This document shows positions 29,966-40,045 of a stretch of DNA of 64,000 bases, piece after piece; position 1 is the first letter of the stretch; the number at the start of each line of letters is the position of its first letter. Under the pieces are notes generated by a model. That model was not told where the DNA came from, did not search any database, and saw only the letters and a program-made list of their open reading frames with translations. The stretch is from Magnetovibrio sp. (GTDB lineage: Bacteria > Pseudomonadota > Alphaproteobacteria > Rhodospirillales > Magnetovibrionaceae), in the NCBI GenBank assembly GCA_026196495.1, contig JAPHSY010000033.1, positions 124,001 to 188,000 on the forward strand, written 5' to 3'. Position numbers and translations under genes: made by a program.

Positions 29966-30370
29966 GTGCTCACCATGTGCCGTGTCTTGGTTATCGATGA
30001 TGATAAGTTTGTTCGCACGTCCATCTGTGCTGTTTTGCAAGGAGCAGGGCATGAGGTGGAAGATACAGGTGATGCAGATACAGGGATCGGCTATCAGCAT
30101 GAGGCACCGTTTGATTTGGTCATTGTTGATTTGGTGATGCCGCAAAAAGAAGGCCTGGAAACCATTCGTGAGCTCAAAGGGGAATACCCAGACCTACCCA
30201 TCATTGCGATATCCGGCGGTGGCGACATTGTGCGTAAAAACTTTACTCAGGTGGCAGAGCTTTTTGGCGCGTCTGCGACCTTGGAAAAGCCTTTCGGTGG
30301 TGATGAATTGCTCTCTGTTTTGGCAAAAGCCGTGAATTGCAACGCCCCATCCACAGACAACGCGGCCTAG
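29966..30370 (+). CDS. Single-domain response regulator
   Basis: RVLVIDDDKFVR, LVIVDLVMP, ATLEKPFGGDELL; start could be ATG at 29975. Confidence 0.92.
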   Translation: MLTMCRVLVIDDDKFVRTSICAVLQGAGHEVEDTGDADTGIGYQHEAPFDLVIVDLVMPQKEGLETIRELKGEYPDLPIIAISGGGDIVRKNFTQVAELFGASATLEKPFGGDELLSVLAKAVNCNAPSTDNAA

Positions 30371-30410
30371 TTTCCTCTAAGCCGCGCTATTCAATGCCTG
30401 AGTATGTTTA

Positions 30411-31799
30411 CTACTTACATGCTGGGCGTGCCATCACATAGCCATAACCATAAACCGAATCTTTACCGGGTTTGCCCAAATCTCGGGTGGTTTTGCTGAG
30501 TGTTTTGCGCAAATCAGTAGCGGTTGGTGTTTTGCCTGCCTTGCTGAGAATTGCTGCCATCGCCGTAATGTAAGGTGTGGCAAAAGAAGTCCCACTTTGG
30601 GCTTTGCCGCCACCGCCGGGTTGGGCTGTGTATATGCCAACACCTGGGGCTGCAAAGTCCACGTACTTGCCTTGGTTGGCGTGTGAGTAAATCAATTCAG
30701 TACCCTTGGTTGCCGTTACGGCAACGACATGTTCGTAAGCGGCGGGGTAGGCTGGTTTGTCGTTACGTCCCCAGTTGCCCACAGCAGCGATCATCAACAA
30801 GTTTGCGCGTTTGGCCAAATCGAAGGCTTTGCGCACCACTTTGTTGTCACCGCCGGCAATGGATAGGTTCACCGCGTGGACATTCTTGGTGGCAAGCCAG
30901 TCTATGGATTTCATCAACCCCACGGCGGAACCGACTTTTTTGCCTTTTTCGTTTATTTCAAACATATTGGCGGCGTACAAGGAAGCACCGGGTAGCAATC
31001 CACCCCATTCCACATTACCCACCAACATCGACGCAACAGCCGTGCCGTGTTGTTTCGGGCCGGGTTTGCGACCAGATTTGGTGAAGGCTTTGTATTCGAC
31101 TTTTTGCCCAACAAGGGCAGGGTGTTGTGTGTCTACTCCACTGTCAATTTGCCCCAAGATTAGACCTTTACCGCAAGACGGCGACAATTTGTGCCAACCC
31201 GCCATAAGGCGGGCGTTGGAGCCTGCAGTTCCCGGTGACAATGCACTTGCTTCGAATTGATGGTTGGCGTCAATGGTTACACCCGGCAGGATCGTCCCCA
31301 GTTTTTTGACGGCATCAGGAACGGACATTCTTGGCGGTGTTGAGACGCGAACAACTTTCAGGCCCAACTTGCCAAGACTAATGTGCTCTTTTACTTGAAA
31401 ACCAGCAGGACGAATTCGGTCTTCAAAATCAGCAGGTGGGGCAGCAATGATGACCTCGCCTGGTTCGTAAGCTCTGTCTGGATTAAAAGTTGAACGTTGC
31501 CCTTCATAAGCTTTGAAGCTGTCGCGGACATCTGGTGGTAATGCCATCGTCGACATTGATGCGGTTTGCATGTCTGTCGCTTTTGTTGAATTGACTTGAG
31601 CTGTAACCGTCTTTTTTGGCTTTTCAGGTTCGGTGAGATACGTAAATAAACCAACCCCACCAACAAGGATAACAACAACGGCCCCTAGACCGCCCATAAT
31701 GGTGGTCAGCGTTTTGGTGTCAGAATCCATCTTCTTGTGTTTTTTCTTTTTCTTTTTGCCAACTGCCGGCATTTTTTTTGCTGTTGCTTTCGCGACCAT
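30411..31799 (-). CDS. Membrane-anchored S8 family (subtilisin-like) serine peptidase
   Basis: Asp (GQIDSGVDTQHP), His (QHGTAVASML), Ser (SGTSFATPYITAMAA); Lys-rich N-terminus then one TM segment. Confidence 0.9.
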   Translation of the reverse strand: MVAKATAKKMPAVGKKKKKKHKKMDSDTKTLTTIMGGLGAVVVILVGGVGLFTYLTEPEKPKKTVTAQVNSTKATDMQTASMSTMALPPDVRDSFKAYEGQRSTFNPDRAYEPGEVIIAAPPADFEDRIRPAGFQVKEHISLGKLGLKVVRVSTPPRMSVPDAVKKLGTILPGVTIDANHQFEASALSPGTAGSNARLMAGWHKLSPSCGKGLILGQIDSGVDTQHPALVGQKVEYKAFTKSGRKPGPKQHGTAVASMLVGNVEWGGLLPGASLYAANMFEINEKGKKVGSAVGLMKSIDWLATKNVHAVNLSIAGGDNKVVRKAFDLAKRANLLMIAAVGNWGRNDKPAYPAAYEHVVAVTATKGTELIYSHANQGKYVDFAAPGVGIYTAQPGGGGKAQSGTSFATPYITAMAAILSKAGKTPTATDLRKTLSKTTRDLGKPGKDSVYGYGYVMARPACK

Positions 31800-32065
31800 A
31801 GCCCTGTTATCCGTTCTCAATTCTTATTCTTGAAGTACATTTGGTGCAGGTTTAGAAAAAAACGTTACAGCATAACAATACCAACACACGTTATCATTTT
31901 GAGCTTTTGAAAAGCACTAAATGGGCCGTGTGCTATGGTTCGAATCACGCTGTATTTATAATCTGATTATCGCCGATAAGCTTTGATCACACCATTCCAC
32001 AGAGGGACTGTATGTTTCATCCGTTTGGATTAGTTCTAAAAAATATATGGTGAGCAAATAATGGA

Positions 32066-33217
32066 TTACGAGCGTTTCGTGCCGCGTCCGTGCCCCCCCA
32101 GACTATGCCGGTCAATTGCAACTGACTTGATCATCGCCCAAACTGTAACGCCATTTTGTAAGTTCATGTCTTGCAAGGATTTTTTGGTGATGCGTGCCAA
32201 AATGGTTTGGTCTTGGGGTTGATCTGTATTGGCAGGGGTTCCCTGAACTTTGATTGCGACCGTGGCATGGGGGCCATCATCTTGATCAATTTCATGAATT
32301 TGACCTGGAACCATGTTGAGAACAGAGGTTCCTTGGGGGCGTTCCAAGGCCAAAGATACATCCCGTGCGCGTACGCGAAGGCGAATGGCAGTATCGGGTG
32401 TAATGGGGACTGCGGGAACGAACAGGTTATGTCCCAGCAAGTTCAATTGCGTTAGATTTAGGTCCGTTAGATGCTCTGACACTATTGGTGTGAGTACGGC
32501 GCCAGCTTCGTATCGCCCAGTGATGGGGCTGAGGTCAATACGGCTCATCAACGCTTCAACCGTACCTTGGGCAGCAACGTGACCTTCGGAAATCAGCACC
32601 AAGCTGTCTGACAGGCGGACCACTTCCTCAACCGCATGCGAGACATAGATAATCGGCAGTGCAAATTCCTGAGCCAGATTTTCGATGAAAGGCAAAATTT
32701 CGCTTTTACGGGCTGCATCCAAGGATGCCAAAGGTTCATCCATGAGCAGTACAGCCGGGTTGCTGAGCAAGGCACGGCCGATGGCGACGCGTTGTTTTTC
32801 TCCGCCAGATAGCTTCAGCGGTTTGCGTGTCAATAAGTTTTCCAGGCCTAAAAGAGTGACCACAGCATCGAATTGTGGTTGACGTTGGTCTGCTTCCATA
32901 CGTCCCAGGCCATAACTGAGGTTCTGGCGCACATTCATGTGTGGAAATAGGCGGGCATCTTGGAACACGTAGCCAATGTTGCGGTTTTCTGGGGCTCGGT
33001 TGATATTTTGGCTACTGTCGAATAGGACCTCTTCCCCGATGGTGATGCGTCCGCTGTCGGGCTGAACCAACCCGGCAATCATGGAAATAATGGAACTTTT
33101 CCCTGCACCTGACTTGCCAAATAATGTTGTGATGCCCGGTTGGGCCTCAATCTTGGCTTTGATGCCAAAGTCCCCAGCTTTGTGCCGAATATCAATTTTA
33201 AGTGTGTTTTCGATCAT
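32066..33217 (-). CDS. modC: Molybdate ABC transporter ATP-binding protein
   Basis: FGKSGAGKSSIISMIAGL, LSGGEKQRVAIGRALL, C-terminal TOBE region. Confidence 0.95.
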   Translation of the reverse strand: MIENTLKIDIRHKAGDFGIKAKIEAQPGITTLFGKSGAGKSSIISMIAGLVQPDSGRITIGEEVLFDSSQNINRAPENRNIGYVFQDARLFPHMNVRQNLSYGLGRMEADQRQPQFDAVVTLLGLENLLTRKPLKLSGGEKQRVAIGRALLSNPAVLLMDEPLASLDAARKSEILPFIENLAQEFALPIIYVSHAVEEVVRLSDSLVLISEGHVAAQGTVEALMSRIDLSPITGRYEAGAVLTPIVSEHLTDLNLTQLNLLGHNLFVPAVPITPDTAIRLRVRARDVSLALERPQGTSVLNMVPGQIHEIDQDDGPHATVAIKVQGTPANTDQPQDQTILARITKKSLQDMNLQNGVTVWAMIKSVAIDRHSLGGHGRGTKRS

Positions 33218-33918
33218 GCCGCGTCCTCTCCTGTGAGATGACGGGCTCTGCGTGCCAAATATTCGCTGGCCATCAAAGCAATCAAGGCAACACCAACCGA
33301 TAATACGGCGAGGCGCAGGGCGCTGGCTTCACCGCCTGGAACTTGGGTGAAGTTGTACAATGCCAACGGCAGGGTTTGGGTGGCGCCGGGAATATTAGAC
33401 ACAAACGTGATGGTGGCGCCAAATTCGCCCAATGCCCGGGCAAAGGCCAACACTAACCCGGTCACAATGCCGGGCAACATTAACGGCAGGGTGATGGTGA
33501 AAAACACCCGAAAAGGATTGGCACCTAATGTACGTGCGGCTTGTTCAAGCCCGGGGTCCTGGCTTTCCAGGCTCAGGCGCATGGCACGTACCATTAAGGG
33601 AAATGCCATCACTGCGGCGGCAATGGCGGCGCCCTTCCAATTAAATGCGAAACTCAGTCCAAAAACGTCATAAGCCCAAGCCCCGATCATTCCAGTGCGA
33701 CCAAAGGTGACCAACAAGGCATAGCCAACCACTACGGGCGGTACCACCAAGGGCAGATGCACCACAGCGTTCAAAAGCCCATGGCCGAAAAAGCGTTTGC
33801 GCGCCAGGAGCCAAGCAACACCAAGCCCCAAAGGAAGGCTGGCAAAGCTTGCCCACAGCCCCACTTTGAGGCTGAGGCTCAGGGCTTGCCATTCCATGGG
33901 ACTAATGGACCAGTTCAC
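33214..33918 (-). CDS. modB: Molybdate ABC transporter permease
   Basis: EQAARTLGANPFRVFFTITLPLMLPGIVTGLVLAFARALGEFGATI. Confidence 0.95.
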   Translation of the reverse strand: MNWSISPMEWQALSLSLKVGLWASFASLPLGLGVAWLLARKRFFGHGLLNAVVHLPLVVPPVVVGYALLVTFGRTGMIGAWAYDVFGLSFAFNWKGAAIAAAVMAFPLMVRAMRLSLESQDPGLEQAARTLGANPFRVFFTITLPLMLPGIVTGLVLAFARALGEFGATITFVSNIPGATQTLPLALYNFTQVPGGEASALRLAVLSVGVALIALMASEYLARRARHLTGEDAA

Positions 33919-34688
33919 GGGGCCTCTCTAAATCCGGCATCAACAAATGCAGTTTGGCCTTTGGGGCCTTGCATAAACTCAAGAACTTGTAGCACGCCTG
34001 GGTGGGATTTGCCTTTGATAATACTGACAAGATAGTGAATTGGGCTATGGGTGCTGGGTGGAATGGGTGCGAAGACATGGACTTGATCGCTCCGCCTTGC
34101 ATCCGACGCATAAACGATGCCCAATCGTGCCTGCCCGCGTGCCACCTGCATCAATGCACCTGTGGCATCGCGGGCAGGGGCGATGCGGTCTTGAACTTGG
34201 TCCCATAGCTTCATGCTGGTTAAGGCTTCTTTGGCGTAAATTCCTGCTGGGACATGGTTAGGGTCCGCTAAAGCTAAGTGCTCCTCATGAAGGAGGGAGC
34301 CCAAAGGATAGCCTTCACCGAATATCATCATTGGGGCCGGAAATGGCTGTGGTCCCGCAATCACCACCAGGGTGTTTTGTGCCACCGTATACGTATGGCG
34401 GCTTTCTATTAACTTTTTTTCAGTTAAGTAGTCTATCCATTTGGGGTTGGCGGACAGATAAATATCTGCCGGGGCACCGTGCTCGATTTGGCGTGCCAAT
34501 GTGGAACTGGCGCCATAGACCATGCGCACATCAATTCCATCTAATTTCAATTGCTTGGCTATGACATCCATCACAGCTTGGGTACTTGAGGCGGCATATA
34601 TTGTGACGGCTTCACTGGCCCAAGTCGGAGAAACCAAGAAGACAAATGAGATTACGATGGCAAGAGTTGGGCGCAATGAGCGAAACAC
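33915..34688 (-). CDS. modA: Molybdate ABC transporter substrate-binding protein
   Basis: Signal peptide; VYGASSTLARQIEHGAPADIYLSAN; operon with modBC. Confidence 0.95.
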   Translation of the reverse strand: MFRSLRPTLAIVISFVFLVSPTWASEAVTIYAASSTQAVMDVIAKQLKLDGIDVRMVYGASSTLARQIEHGAPADIYLSANPKWIDYLTEKKLIESRHTYTVAQNTLVVIAGPQPFPAPMMIFGEGYPLGSLLHEEHLALADPNHVPAGIYAKEALTSMKLWDQVQDRIAPARDATGALMQVARGQARLGIVYASDARRSDQVHVFAPIPPSTHSPIHYLVSIIKGKSHPGVLQVLEFMQGPKGQTAFVDAGFREAP

Positions 34689-34836
34689 AAAGGAATCCTT
34701 CGATATTATAACGGTTGTGCGGAAAAGTGATTAATATTTCCGATTTGTGAAATAATGTGACAATATACGCACGCATTGTTGATGAAAATTAATATAAGCA
34801 CGATTGGCCCACTCAATCTATCTGAGAACTGTGCAT

Positions 34837-35181
34837 ATGAATCAAGAGTTTAATGCAGAGCGACGCAAGCATGCCCGCCATGGAAGGATGGGGCTAATTG
34901 TGCGTGTGGGTGGACTAAAGTATGAAGTCAGCAATTGGAGTATGGGCGGCTTTCTTCTTGAAGAATATGATGGCTCACTGTCGACAGGTGCCTTGGTTAC
35001 CGTAGAAGAAATTGGTTGTGCTAAAACCCAAATGTATCAGGTTCAAATACCCGCCCGTGTTGTGCGTTTAGATGATAGAACCATGGCGGTAAACTACCTA
35101 AGCTTGGATATTCAGGCTTATGAATTCCTAACGAATGCTTTGACCCAATGTGGTGAAGTTCGCTCACTTGTCGAAGGTTGA
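34837..35181 (+). CDS. PilZ domain protein
   Basis: ERRKHARHGR and NWSMGGFLLE (N-x-S-x-x-G). Confidence 0.85.
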   Translation: MNQEFNAERRKHARHGRMGLIVRVGGLKYEVSNWSMGGFLLEEYDGSLSTGALVTVEEIGCAKTQMYQVQIPARVVRLDDRTMAVNYLSLDIQAYEFLTNALTQCGEVRSLVEG

Positions 35182-35207
35182 GCCTGTCCCCTTCGAAATT
35201 GAATACT

Positions 35208-36944
35208 TTAATCTTTGCTGACCAGAAACGGCCCAATCGCAAGGTGTCGTAGACCTGAATTAACCAAGGTATCCAAGGCCTGAACGGGTGTGGCTGCTAA
35301 GGGTTTGCCGTGTCTGTTCAAGCTGGTGTTGAGTACGGCACCAATTCCAGTTTTGGCCTCAAATCGTTGGATTAGATCGTAATAATCGGCATTGGCCTCA
35401 GGCGTTAAGACCTGAGGTCGTAAAGTGCCGTCACCACGATGTAGGGCAGCCGTTAGTTCTTTGCGGCCCAGTTCTGTGGACTGGAAAGCCGTGATCATAA
35501 ACGGGGCAGGGGTACGTTCCATGGTCCAGTTCTCTAGATACTTATCGGCAGCGGTGTCCAAAACGCTGGGTGCAAATGGCATCCAGAAATCGCGACATTT
35601 GATCTGATCGTTGACGGTGAAAAAACTTTCCATCCGTCCGGGATGGGCCAAGATGGCGCGATTGCCTAAGGATCGTGCACCCCATTCGTTGCCATCTGCA
35701 AAACGTGCAACCACTTGTCCATCCGCCAACAAATCGGCAATGGTTTCGTTCAAGTTGTCTGGACGGGTGTAGTTCAATCCATATTCTTTGAGATGGCCTT
35801 CGATCTCTTCGGGTGAATAACTTAACCCGACATAAAGGTTCTTAAGTGGCTGAACGGGCCCCATTTCCAAGGCTACGTCATAGGCCGCACCCAAGGCGTT
35901 GCTTTCATCACCACAAGACGGCATGAAGTGGGCACTGTTCAGACAGTCGAGTTCCTGAATCCGTTTGTTGAGTTTAACGTTCATGAACAAGCCGCCGCCA
36001 AAGTAGGCGTGGTGCACACCGGATTCGGCAACCGAACGCTCTACCCACTGGACGGTTTGCTCCTCAATCAGGCGTTGGGCTGCTGCTGCAATATTGTCGA
36101 AACGCTCACCTACGGCCGTTTTAGCAAGATGGTCGTAAAATTTACGGCTGTCGACGGTACTTTCAAAACAATAGGGATTGTTTGGGGAAACTTGAATTGT
36201 TTTGGCAAAGGCACGCTCGTAAATGTCATCTGCATAGGACTTGGCATAAGGCGCCAGCCCCATGACTTTGTATTCATGTTCGAGCGGGCGCATGCCCAAA
36301 AAACGGGTGGTGGCTGAATAGATCCCACCAATTGATGCATGTTCAGGTGTTTCGCCTAGGCGTGTCCAATGGCCTTGATCGTCGACTTTGATGACGGTGG
36401 CGCTGATACCATCACCGCTGCCGTCTGCTGTGAAGATCAACGCGGGTTTCGTTCCGCCTAAACTGCAATAAGCGGCGCGGGCATGGCATATGTGATGATC
36501 GACGTATGTGCAGGGGGTTTGGCCTAACCCTAAATCGGAGAGGTTTTGGCTGAGTTCTTTTCGCCCTTGTGTGAGGCGTTGTTTATGACGATGTGCACGT
36601 AAGGGCCCGAATATAATGGAAGCCAGCGCTGTTGGCATAATAGCTTCAAGTTTGAGCGCTAAACCAACTGCACCGGATCTGGTATGTCCATCTGTGGGTT
36701 TGTTTTGAAACAAATAGTCATAGCTGCGTCGGGGTAGGATTTGATTTCCGGCAATGGCAACATGATCAATACCATCAGTACTGAGTTGGGCTTGGTTGAG
36801 AATTGCACGGATGGCATCGGCAGGAAAATCGGCAGAGTTTTTAATATCGTCGCACTTTTCTTGCGAGAGACCTGCAATGACGGCACCGTCTTGGAGCAAA
36901 AAAGCAGAGGCGTTATGGCCGATGTGAATGCCGAGAATGTTCAT
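35208..36944 (-). CDS. NodU/CmcH-family carbamoyltransferase
   Basis: ILGIHIGHNASAFLLQDG, DHHICHARAAY, FTADGSGDG, GALNTSLN-like VLNTSLNRHGKPLAATPVQAL. Confidence 0.92.
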   Translation of the reverse strand: MNILGIHIGHNASAFLLQDGAVIAGLSQEKCDDIKNSADFPADAIRAILNQAQLSTDGIDHVAIAGNQILPRRSYDYLFQNKPTDGHTRSGAVGLALKLEAIMPTALASIIFGPLRAHRHKQRLTQGRKELSQNLSDLGLGQTPCTYVDHHICHARAAYCSLGGTKPALIFTADGSGDGISATVIKVDDQGHWTRLGETPEHASIGGIYSATTRFLGMRPLEHEYKVMGLAPYAKSYADDIYERAFAKTIQVSPNNPYCFESTVDSRKFYDHLAKTAVGERFDNIAAAAQRLIEEQTVQWVERSVAESGVHHAYFGGGLFMNVKLNKRIQELDCLNSAHFMPSCGDESNALGAAYDVALEMGPVQPLKNLYVGLSYSPEEIEGHLKEYGLNYTRPDNLNETIADLLADGQVVARFADGNEWGARSLGNRAILAHPGRMESFFTVNDQIKCRDFWMPFAPSVLDTAADKYLENWTMERTPAPFMITAFQSTELGRKELTAALHRGDGTLRPQVLTPEANADYYDLIQRFEAKTGIGAVLNTSLNRHGKPLAATPVQALDTLVNSGLRHLAIGPFLVSKD

Positions 36945-36963
36945 GTTCGATCCCAATATGCGT

Positions 36964-37986
36964 TCAATCCATCAGTTGTCCTGGTAGATGAGCGTTAAAG
37001 GTATCGCGCACTGCCTGTTCACTGAGGTTCTGAGTGATAAACACCAGACGGGTGCGTTTGTCCATACCATCCCAAGATGCCAAGGCAGCCGGGGGGTGGA
37101 AAATGTGCTGGACACCATGTATGGCAACCGGTCGGTCAACGTCTTTGACGTCCATAATGCCTTTGATACGTAATAGATTTGTCCCTTGCGTTGCCAATAG
37201 GGTCTCTAGCCAATCTTGGAATGCCATGAAGTCGATAGGTCCCTCGGCTTCCAGAACGAACGTCTGAATACTGGCATCGTGATTGTGGTTATGAACATGG
37301 CGGTGATGGTGCTTAATCTCATGGTCACCCATCCAGCGATCCACGTGGGGGGTAAAGTTTTTGTCAAACAATCCAGCGTCTATGAGTTTCTTGGCGGGCA
37401 CATAGCCATGCTTAGCCTGTATTTTTGGTGCGGATGGGTTGAGGTCCGACAGTCGATTTTTCAGTGCGGCGAGGTCGGTCGCCATGTCGCATTTGCTCAG
37501 GACGAGGCGATCAGCAATGGCGACTTGTTTGATGGCTTCTGGATGAATGTCCAGTGTTGCCATGCCCAATACGCTGTCCACCACCGTAACCAAGCCATCT
37601 AAACGGAACTGTCCTGCGATGATGGGGTCAGACATCAGTGTGTGGACAATGGGGGCGGGATCAGCTAGTCCCGTTGTTTCAATCACCAAGCGTTCAAATT
37701 TCGGTACGCGTCCGTCGGCACGTTTAGTGATCAGCTCTTTCATCGCTTCGACCAAGTCAGAGCGTACCGAACAACAGATGCAGCCACTGTCCAACAGTAC
37801 CGTGGTCTCGTCAATGTGTTCGACCAACAGGTGGTCGATGGATATATCCCCAAACTCGTTAATCAAGATGGCGGCTTGGCCTAAGTCCGGATCATTCACC
37901 AGATGATTGAGAAGGGTGGTTTTGCCACTGCCGAGAAAGCCGGTGAGGACCGTTACACCAACGGCGACGGGCAGCTCATTAGCCAT
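36964..37986 (-). CDS. COG0523 (CobW/ZigA-like) GTPase, putative zinc chaperone
   Basis: GFLGSGKTTLLNHLV, SGCICCSVRSDL (CxCC), HHHRHVHNHNHD, C-terminal CobW domain. Confidence 0.93.
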   Translation of the reverse strand: MANELPVAVGVTVLTGFLGSGKTTLLNHLVNDPDLGQAAILINEFGDISIDHLLVEHIDETTVLLDSGCICCSVRSDLVEAMKELITKRADGRVPKFERLVIETTGLADPAPIVHTLMSDPIIAGQFRLDGLVTVVDSVLGMATLDIHPEAIKQVAIADRLVLSKCDMATDLAALKNRLSDLNPSAPKIQAKHGYVPAKKLIDAGLFDKNFTPHVDRWMGDHEIKHHHRHVHNHNHDASIQTFVLEAEGPIDFMAFQDWLETLLATQGTNLLRIKGIMDVKDVDRPVAIHGVQHIFHPPAALASWDGMDKRTRLVFITQNLSEQAVRDTFNAHLPGQLMD

Positions 37987-38410
37987 AGAGATCGTCCGGA
38001 GAAATTTCGACATCGGCAATAATTTGAACTTTGCCGTCGCGCACCGCGTTGAAGAAGCAGTTGTGGCGTCCGGTGTGACAGGCCACGCCTTTTTGTTCCA
38101 CCAACATTACAACCGTGTCTTGATCACAGTCCCAACGGAAATCGATGAGGGACTGTTCCTGGCCGGAGCTTTCCCCTTTACGCCAAAGCTTTTGGCGTGA
38201 GCGGGAATAGTAGCAAACCCGAGCATTGGTTAAGGTTTCGACCACGGCCTCGCGGTTCATCCACGCCATCATCAAAATCTCACCACCTTTGCCATCGGCC
38301 GTATTTTGTTGGGCGATGGCAGGTATTAAGCCGTCTGTGTTGTAGTTCAGTTGGTCTGCGACCTCTGCGGCCAGTTCGGGGGTGGTGGGGTAGTGTGTCG
38401 CTGTGCTCAT
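37979..38410 (-). CDS. hisI: Phosphoribosyl-AMP cyclohydrolase
   Basis: MAWMNREAVVETL, YYSRSRQKLWRKGESSG, DCDQDTVVMLVEQKGVACHTGRHNCFF. Confidence 0.95.
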   Translation of the reverse strand: MSTATHYPTTPELAAEVADQLNYNTDGLIPAIAQQNTADGKGGEILMMAWMNREAVVETLTNARVCYYSRSRQKLWRKGESSGQEQSLIDFRWDCDQDTVVMLVEQKGVACHTGRHNCFFNAVRDGKVQIIADVEISPDDLYG

Positions 38411-39390
38411 TTTGGGTCCTGTTCGTGTGCTTCTTTACCATCACCAGGAAGATGTGGGTCGAGACACGATTGCATCGTCAATACTATGCCCTGGATGATG
38501 CGCACATATGTGGTGTCGGACAAGGATAAATCTGTCCCCATGGGGTCAATTTCGCGTAAAGACAAACCATGTTCCTGTCCCAAGCGTTTGGCCAGCTTTG
38601 GTGTGAACTGCGGTTCGTGGAACAAACATTTCACATTTCGAGCTTTGATGGTCTCAATCAACTGGGATATGTGTTTGGCACCGGGTTCGCGCCCAGGGTG
38701 GGTTTGTATGAATCCAGCCTCTTGGAAACCGAACGCTTGGGCCAGATAACCAAAACCATCATGTTGAACCAAGTAGGGCTTGTCGTGCATGTGCTCCGTA
38801 AATTTATTGGTTTTATTGATCAAGATAGAAATCCGACGCTTTGCTTTTTTAGCATTGGCCGCATATTCCGGTGCGTTGGGAGGGTCCACGGCGATGAGGG
38901 TTTGTTCGATATGCGCCAACATCACCTTTGCATTTGTAGGTGAAAGCCAGATATGGGGGTCAATGGCTTCGTTATGGGCTTTATCATCTGTGTGCTCATG
39001 ACCGTCGGTGTCGGTGCGATTGATCAGGCTTAGTTCCGGAATGTTCAATAATGAAATTACCCGGGCGTTTTTAGCCAACTTATCCAGCGGGCCCTCCAAT
39101 GTGGTTTCCAAGGTTGGGCCAATCCAAAATACCACATCGGCTTGTTCCAGTTTTTTGGCTTGGGATGGTTTTAGTGAAAACACATGGGGTGATGCCGTGG
39201 CGGGAACAATCAAGTCCGGTGTTCCAATTGGACCCATAACCATTTTTACCAACGCCTGTATCGGTTTAATTGATGCCACCACTGTGGGGGGAGCAGCCAG
39301 CGTGGTTGTTGGGAAAAAAGACACACTTATTAGAACAGCAAGTGCCGTCCAAATCGTGGCATGGAAAAAGGGTAGGCGGGCCATAAACAT
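38407..39390 (-). CDS. znuA: Zinc ABC transporter substrate-binding protein
   Basis: Signal peptide; PTVVASIKPIQALV, DPHIWLSPTNAKVM, HDGFGYLAQAFG. Confidence 0.94.
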   Translation of the reverse strand: MFMARLPFFHATIWTALAVLISVSFFPTTTLAAPPTVVASIKPIQALVKMVMGPIGTPDLIVPATASPHVFSLKPSQAKKLEQADVVFWIGPTLETTLEGPLDKLAKNARVISLLNIPELSLINRTDTDGHEHTDDKAHNEAIDPHIWLSPTNAKVMLAHIEQTLIAVDPPNAPEYAANAKKAKRRISILINKTNKFTEHMHDKPYLVQHDGFGYLAQAFGFQEAGFIQTHPGREPGAKHISQLIETIKARNVKCLFHEPQFTPKLAKRLGQEHGLSLREIDPMGTDLSLSDTTYVRIIQGIVLTMQSCLDPHLPGDGKEAHEQDPK

Positions 39391-39461
39391 GGTTGGGAGA
39401 TCCTAATGCGTTTACCTGTTTGAAACACTGTGCAGGGAACGCAATTGCAGGTCAAGTAAAT

Positions 39462-39478
39462 ATGTTATAACATAACAT
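39462..39478. promoter_or_regulatory. Zur box between divergent znuA and zur
   Basis: ATGTTAT-AAC-ATAACAT, perfect 7-bp palindrome of the alphaproteobacterial Zur type. Confidence 0.88.
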
Positions 39479-39502
39479 TTCAATTTTCTTGAGGTGAGCA
39501 CC

Positions 39503-40045
39503 ATGGCCCCGTCGTATCGATACACTGAAACGTCCAAATCGTCCTCTGCGTCAACGATGTTTCCAGACCATGAGCATGACCATGGAAAGTGTGTGTCTTC
39601 TGCAATGCAACGTGCCGAGGACTTGTGTGCGGAACGTTCTGTACGTCTGACAGACATTCGTCGCCAAGTGTTGGAATTGGTGTGGCAGAGCCACAATCCC
39701 GTTGGTGCGTATGATTTACTGGACAACCTACATGGAATTGGTAAGAGAGCTCAGCCTCCCACGGTCTATCGTGCTTTGGAATTTTTAATGGACCAAGGCT
39801 TAATCCATCGTATTGAAAGTCTCAACGCCTACATCGGTTGTCGCGACCCGGGTGAAGATCATGCCGGACAATTTTTGATTTGTCGTGATTGCGGCGCAGC
39901 AGCGGAGTTGGTGGACAAACGTATTGATGCGGCCATCGGGCAAGGGGCCAAGGCGGCCGGGTTCAGTGTGGAACACCCCACCGTAGAATTGGAAGGGGTG
40001 TGTGCAAATTGCCGCCCAGAACACAAAGGCACCAAGCATGGCTGA
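39503..40045 (+). CDS. zur: Fur-family regulator, Zur
   Basis: [59 protein letters not shown] and CANC metal-site cysteines. Confidence 0.93.
   Translation: MAPSYRYTETSKSSSASTMFPDHEHDHGKCVSSAMQRAEDLCAERSVRLTDIRRQVLELVWQSHNPVGAYDLLDNLHGIGKRAQPPTVYRALEFLMDQGLIHRIESLNAYIGCRDPGEDHAGQFLICRDCGAAAELVDKRIDAAIGQGAKAAGFSVEHPTVELEGVCANCRPEHKGTKHG

Noticed and set aside
30361-30386. CGCGGC...GCCGCG inverted repeat after the response regulator
   Set aside because: Short stem, long loop and no T-run; may be a weak bidirectional element but unsupported.
34689-34836. Possible ModE box upstream of modA
   Set aside because: Only a single CGTTATAATATCG-like element on the minus strand; no convincing two-arm Mo box.
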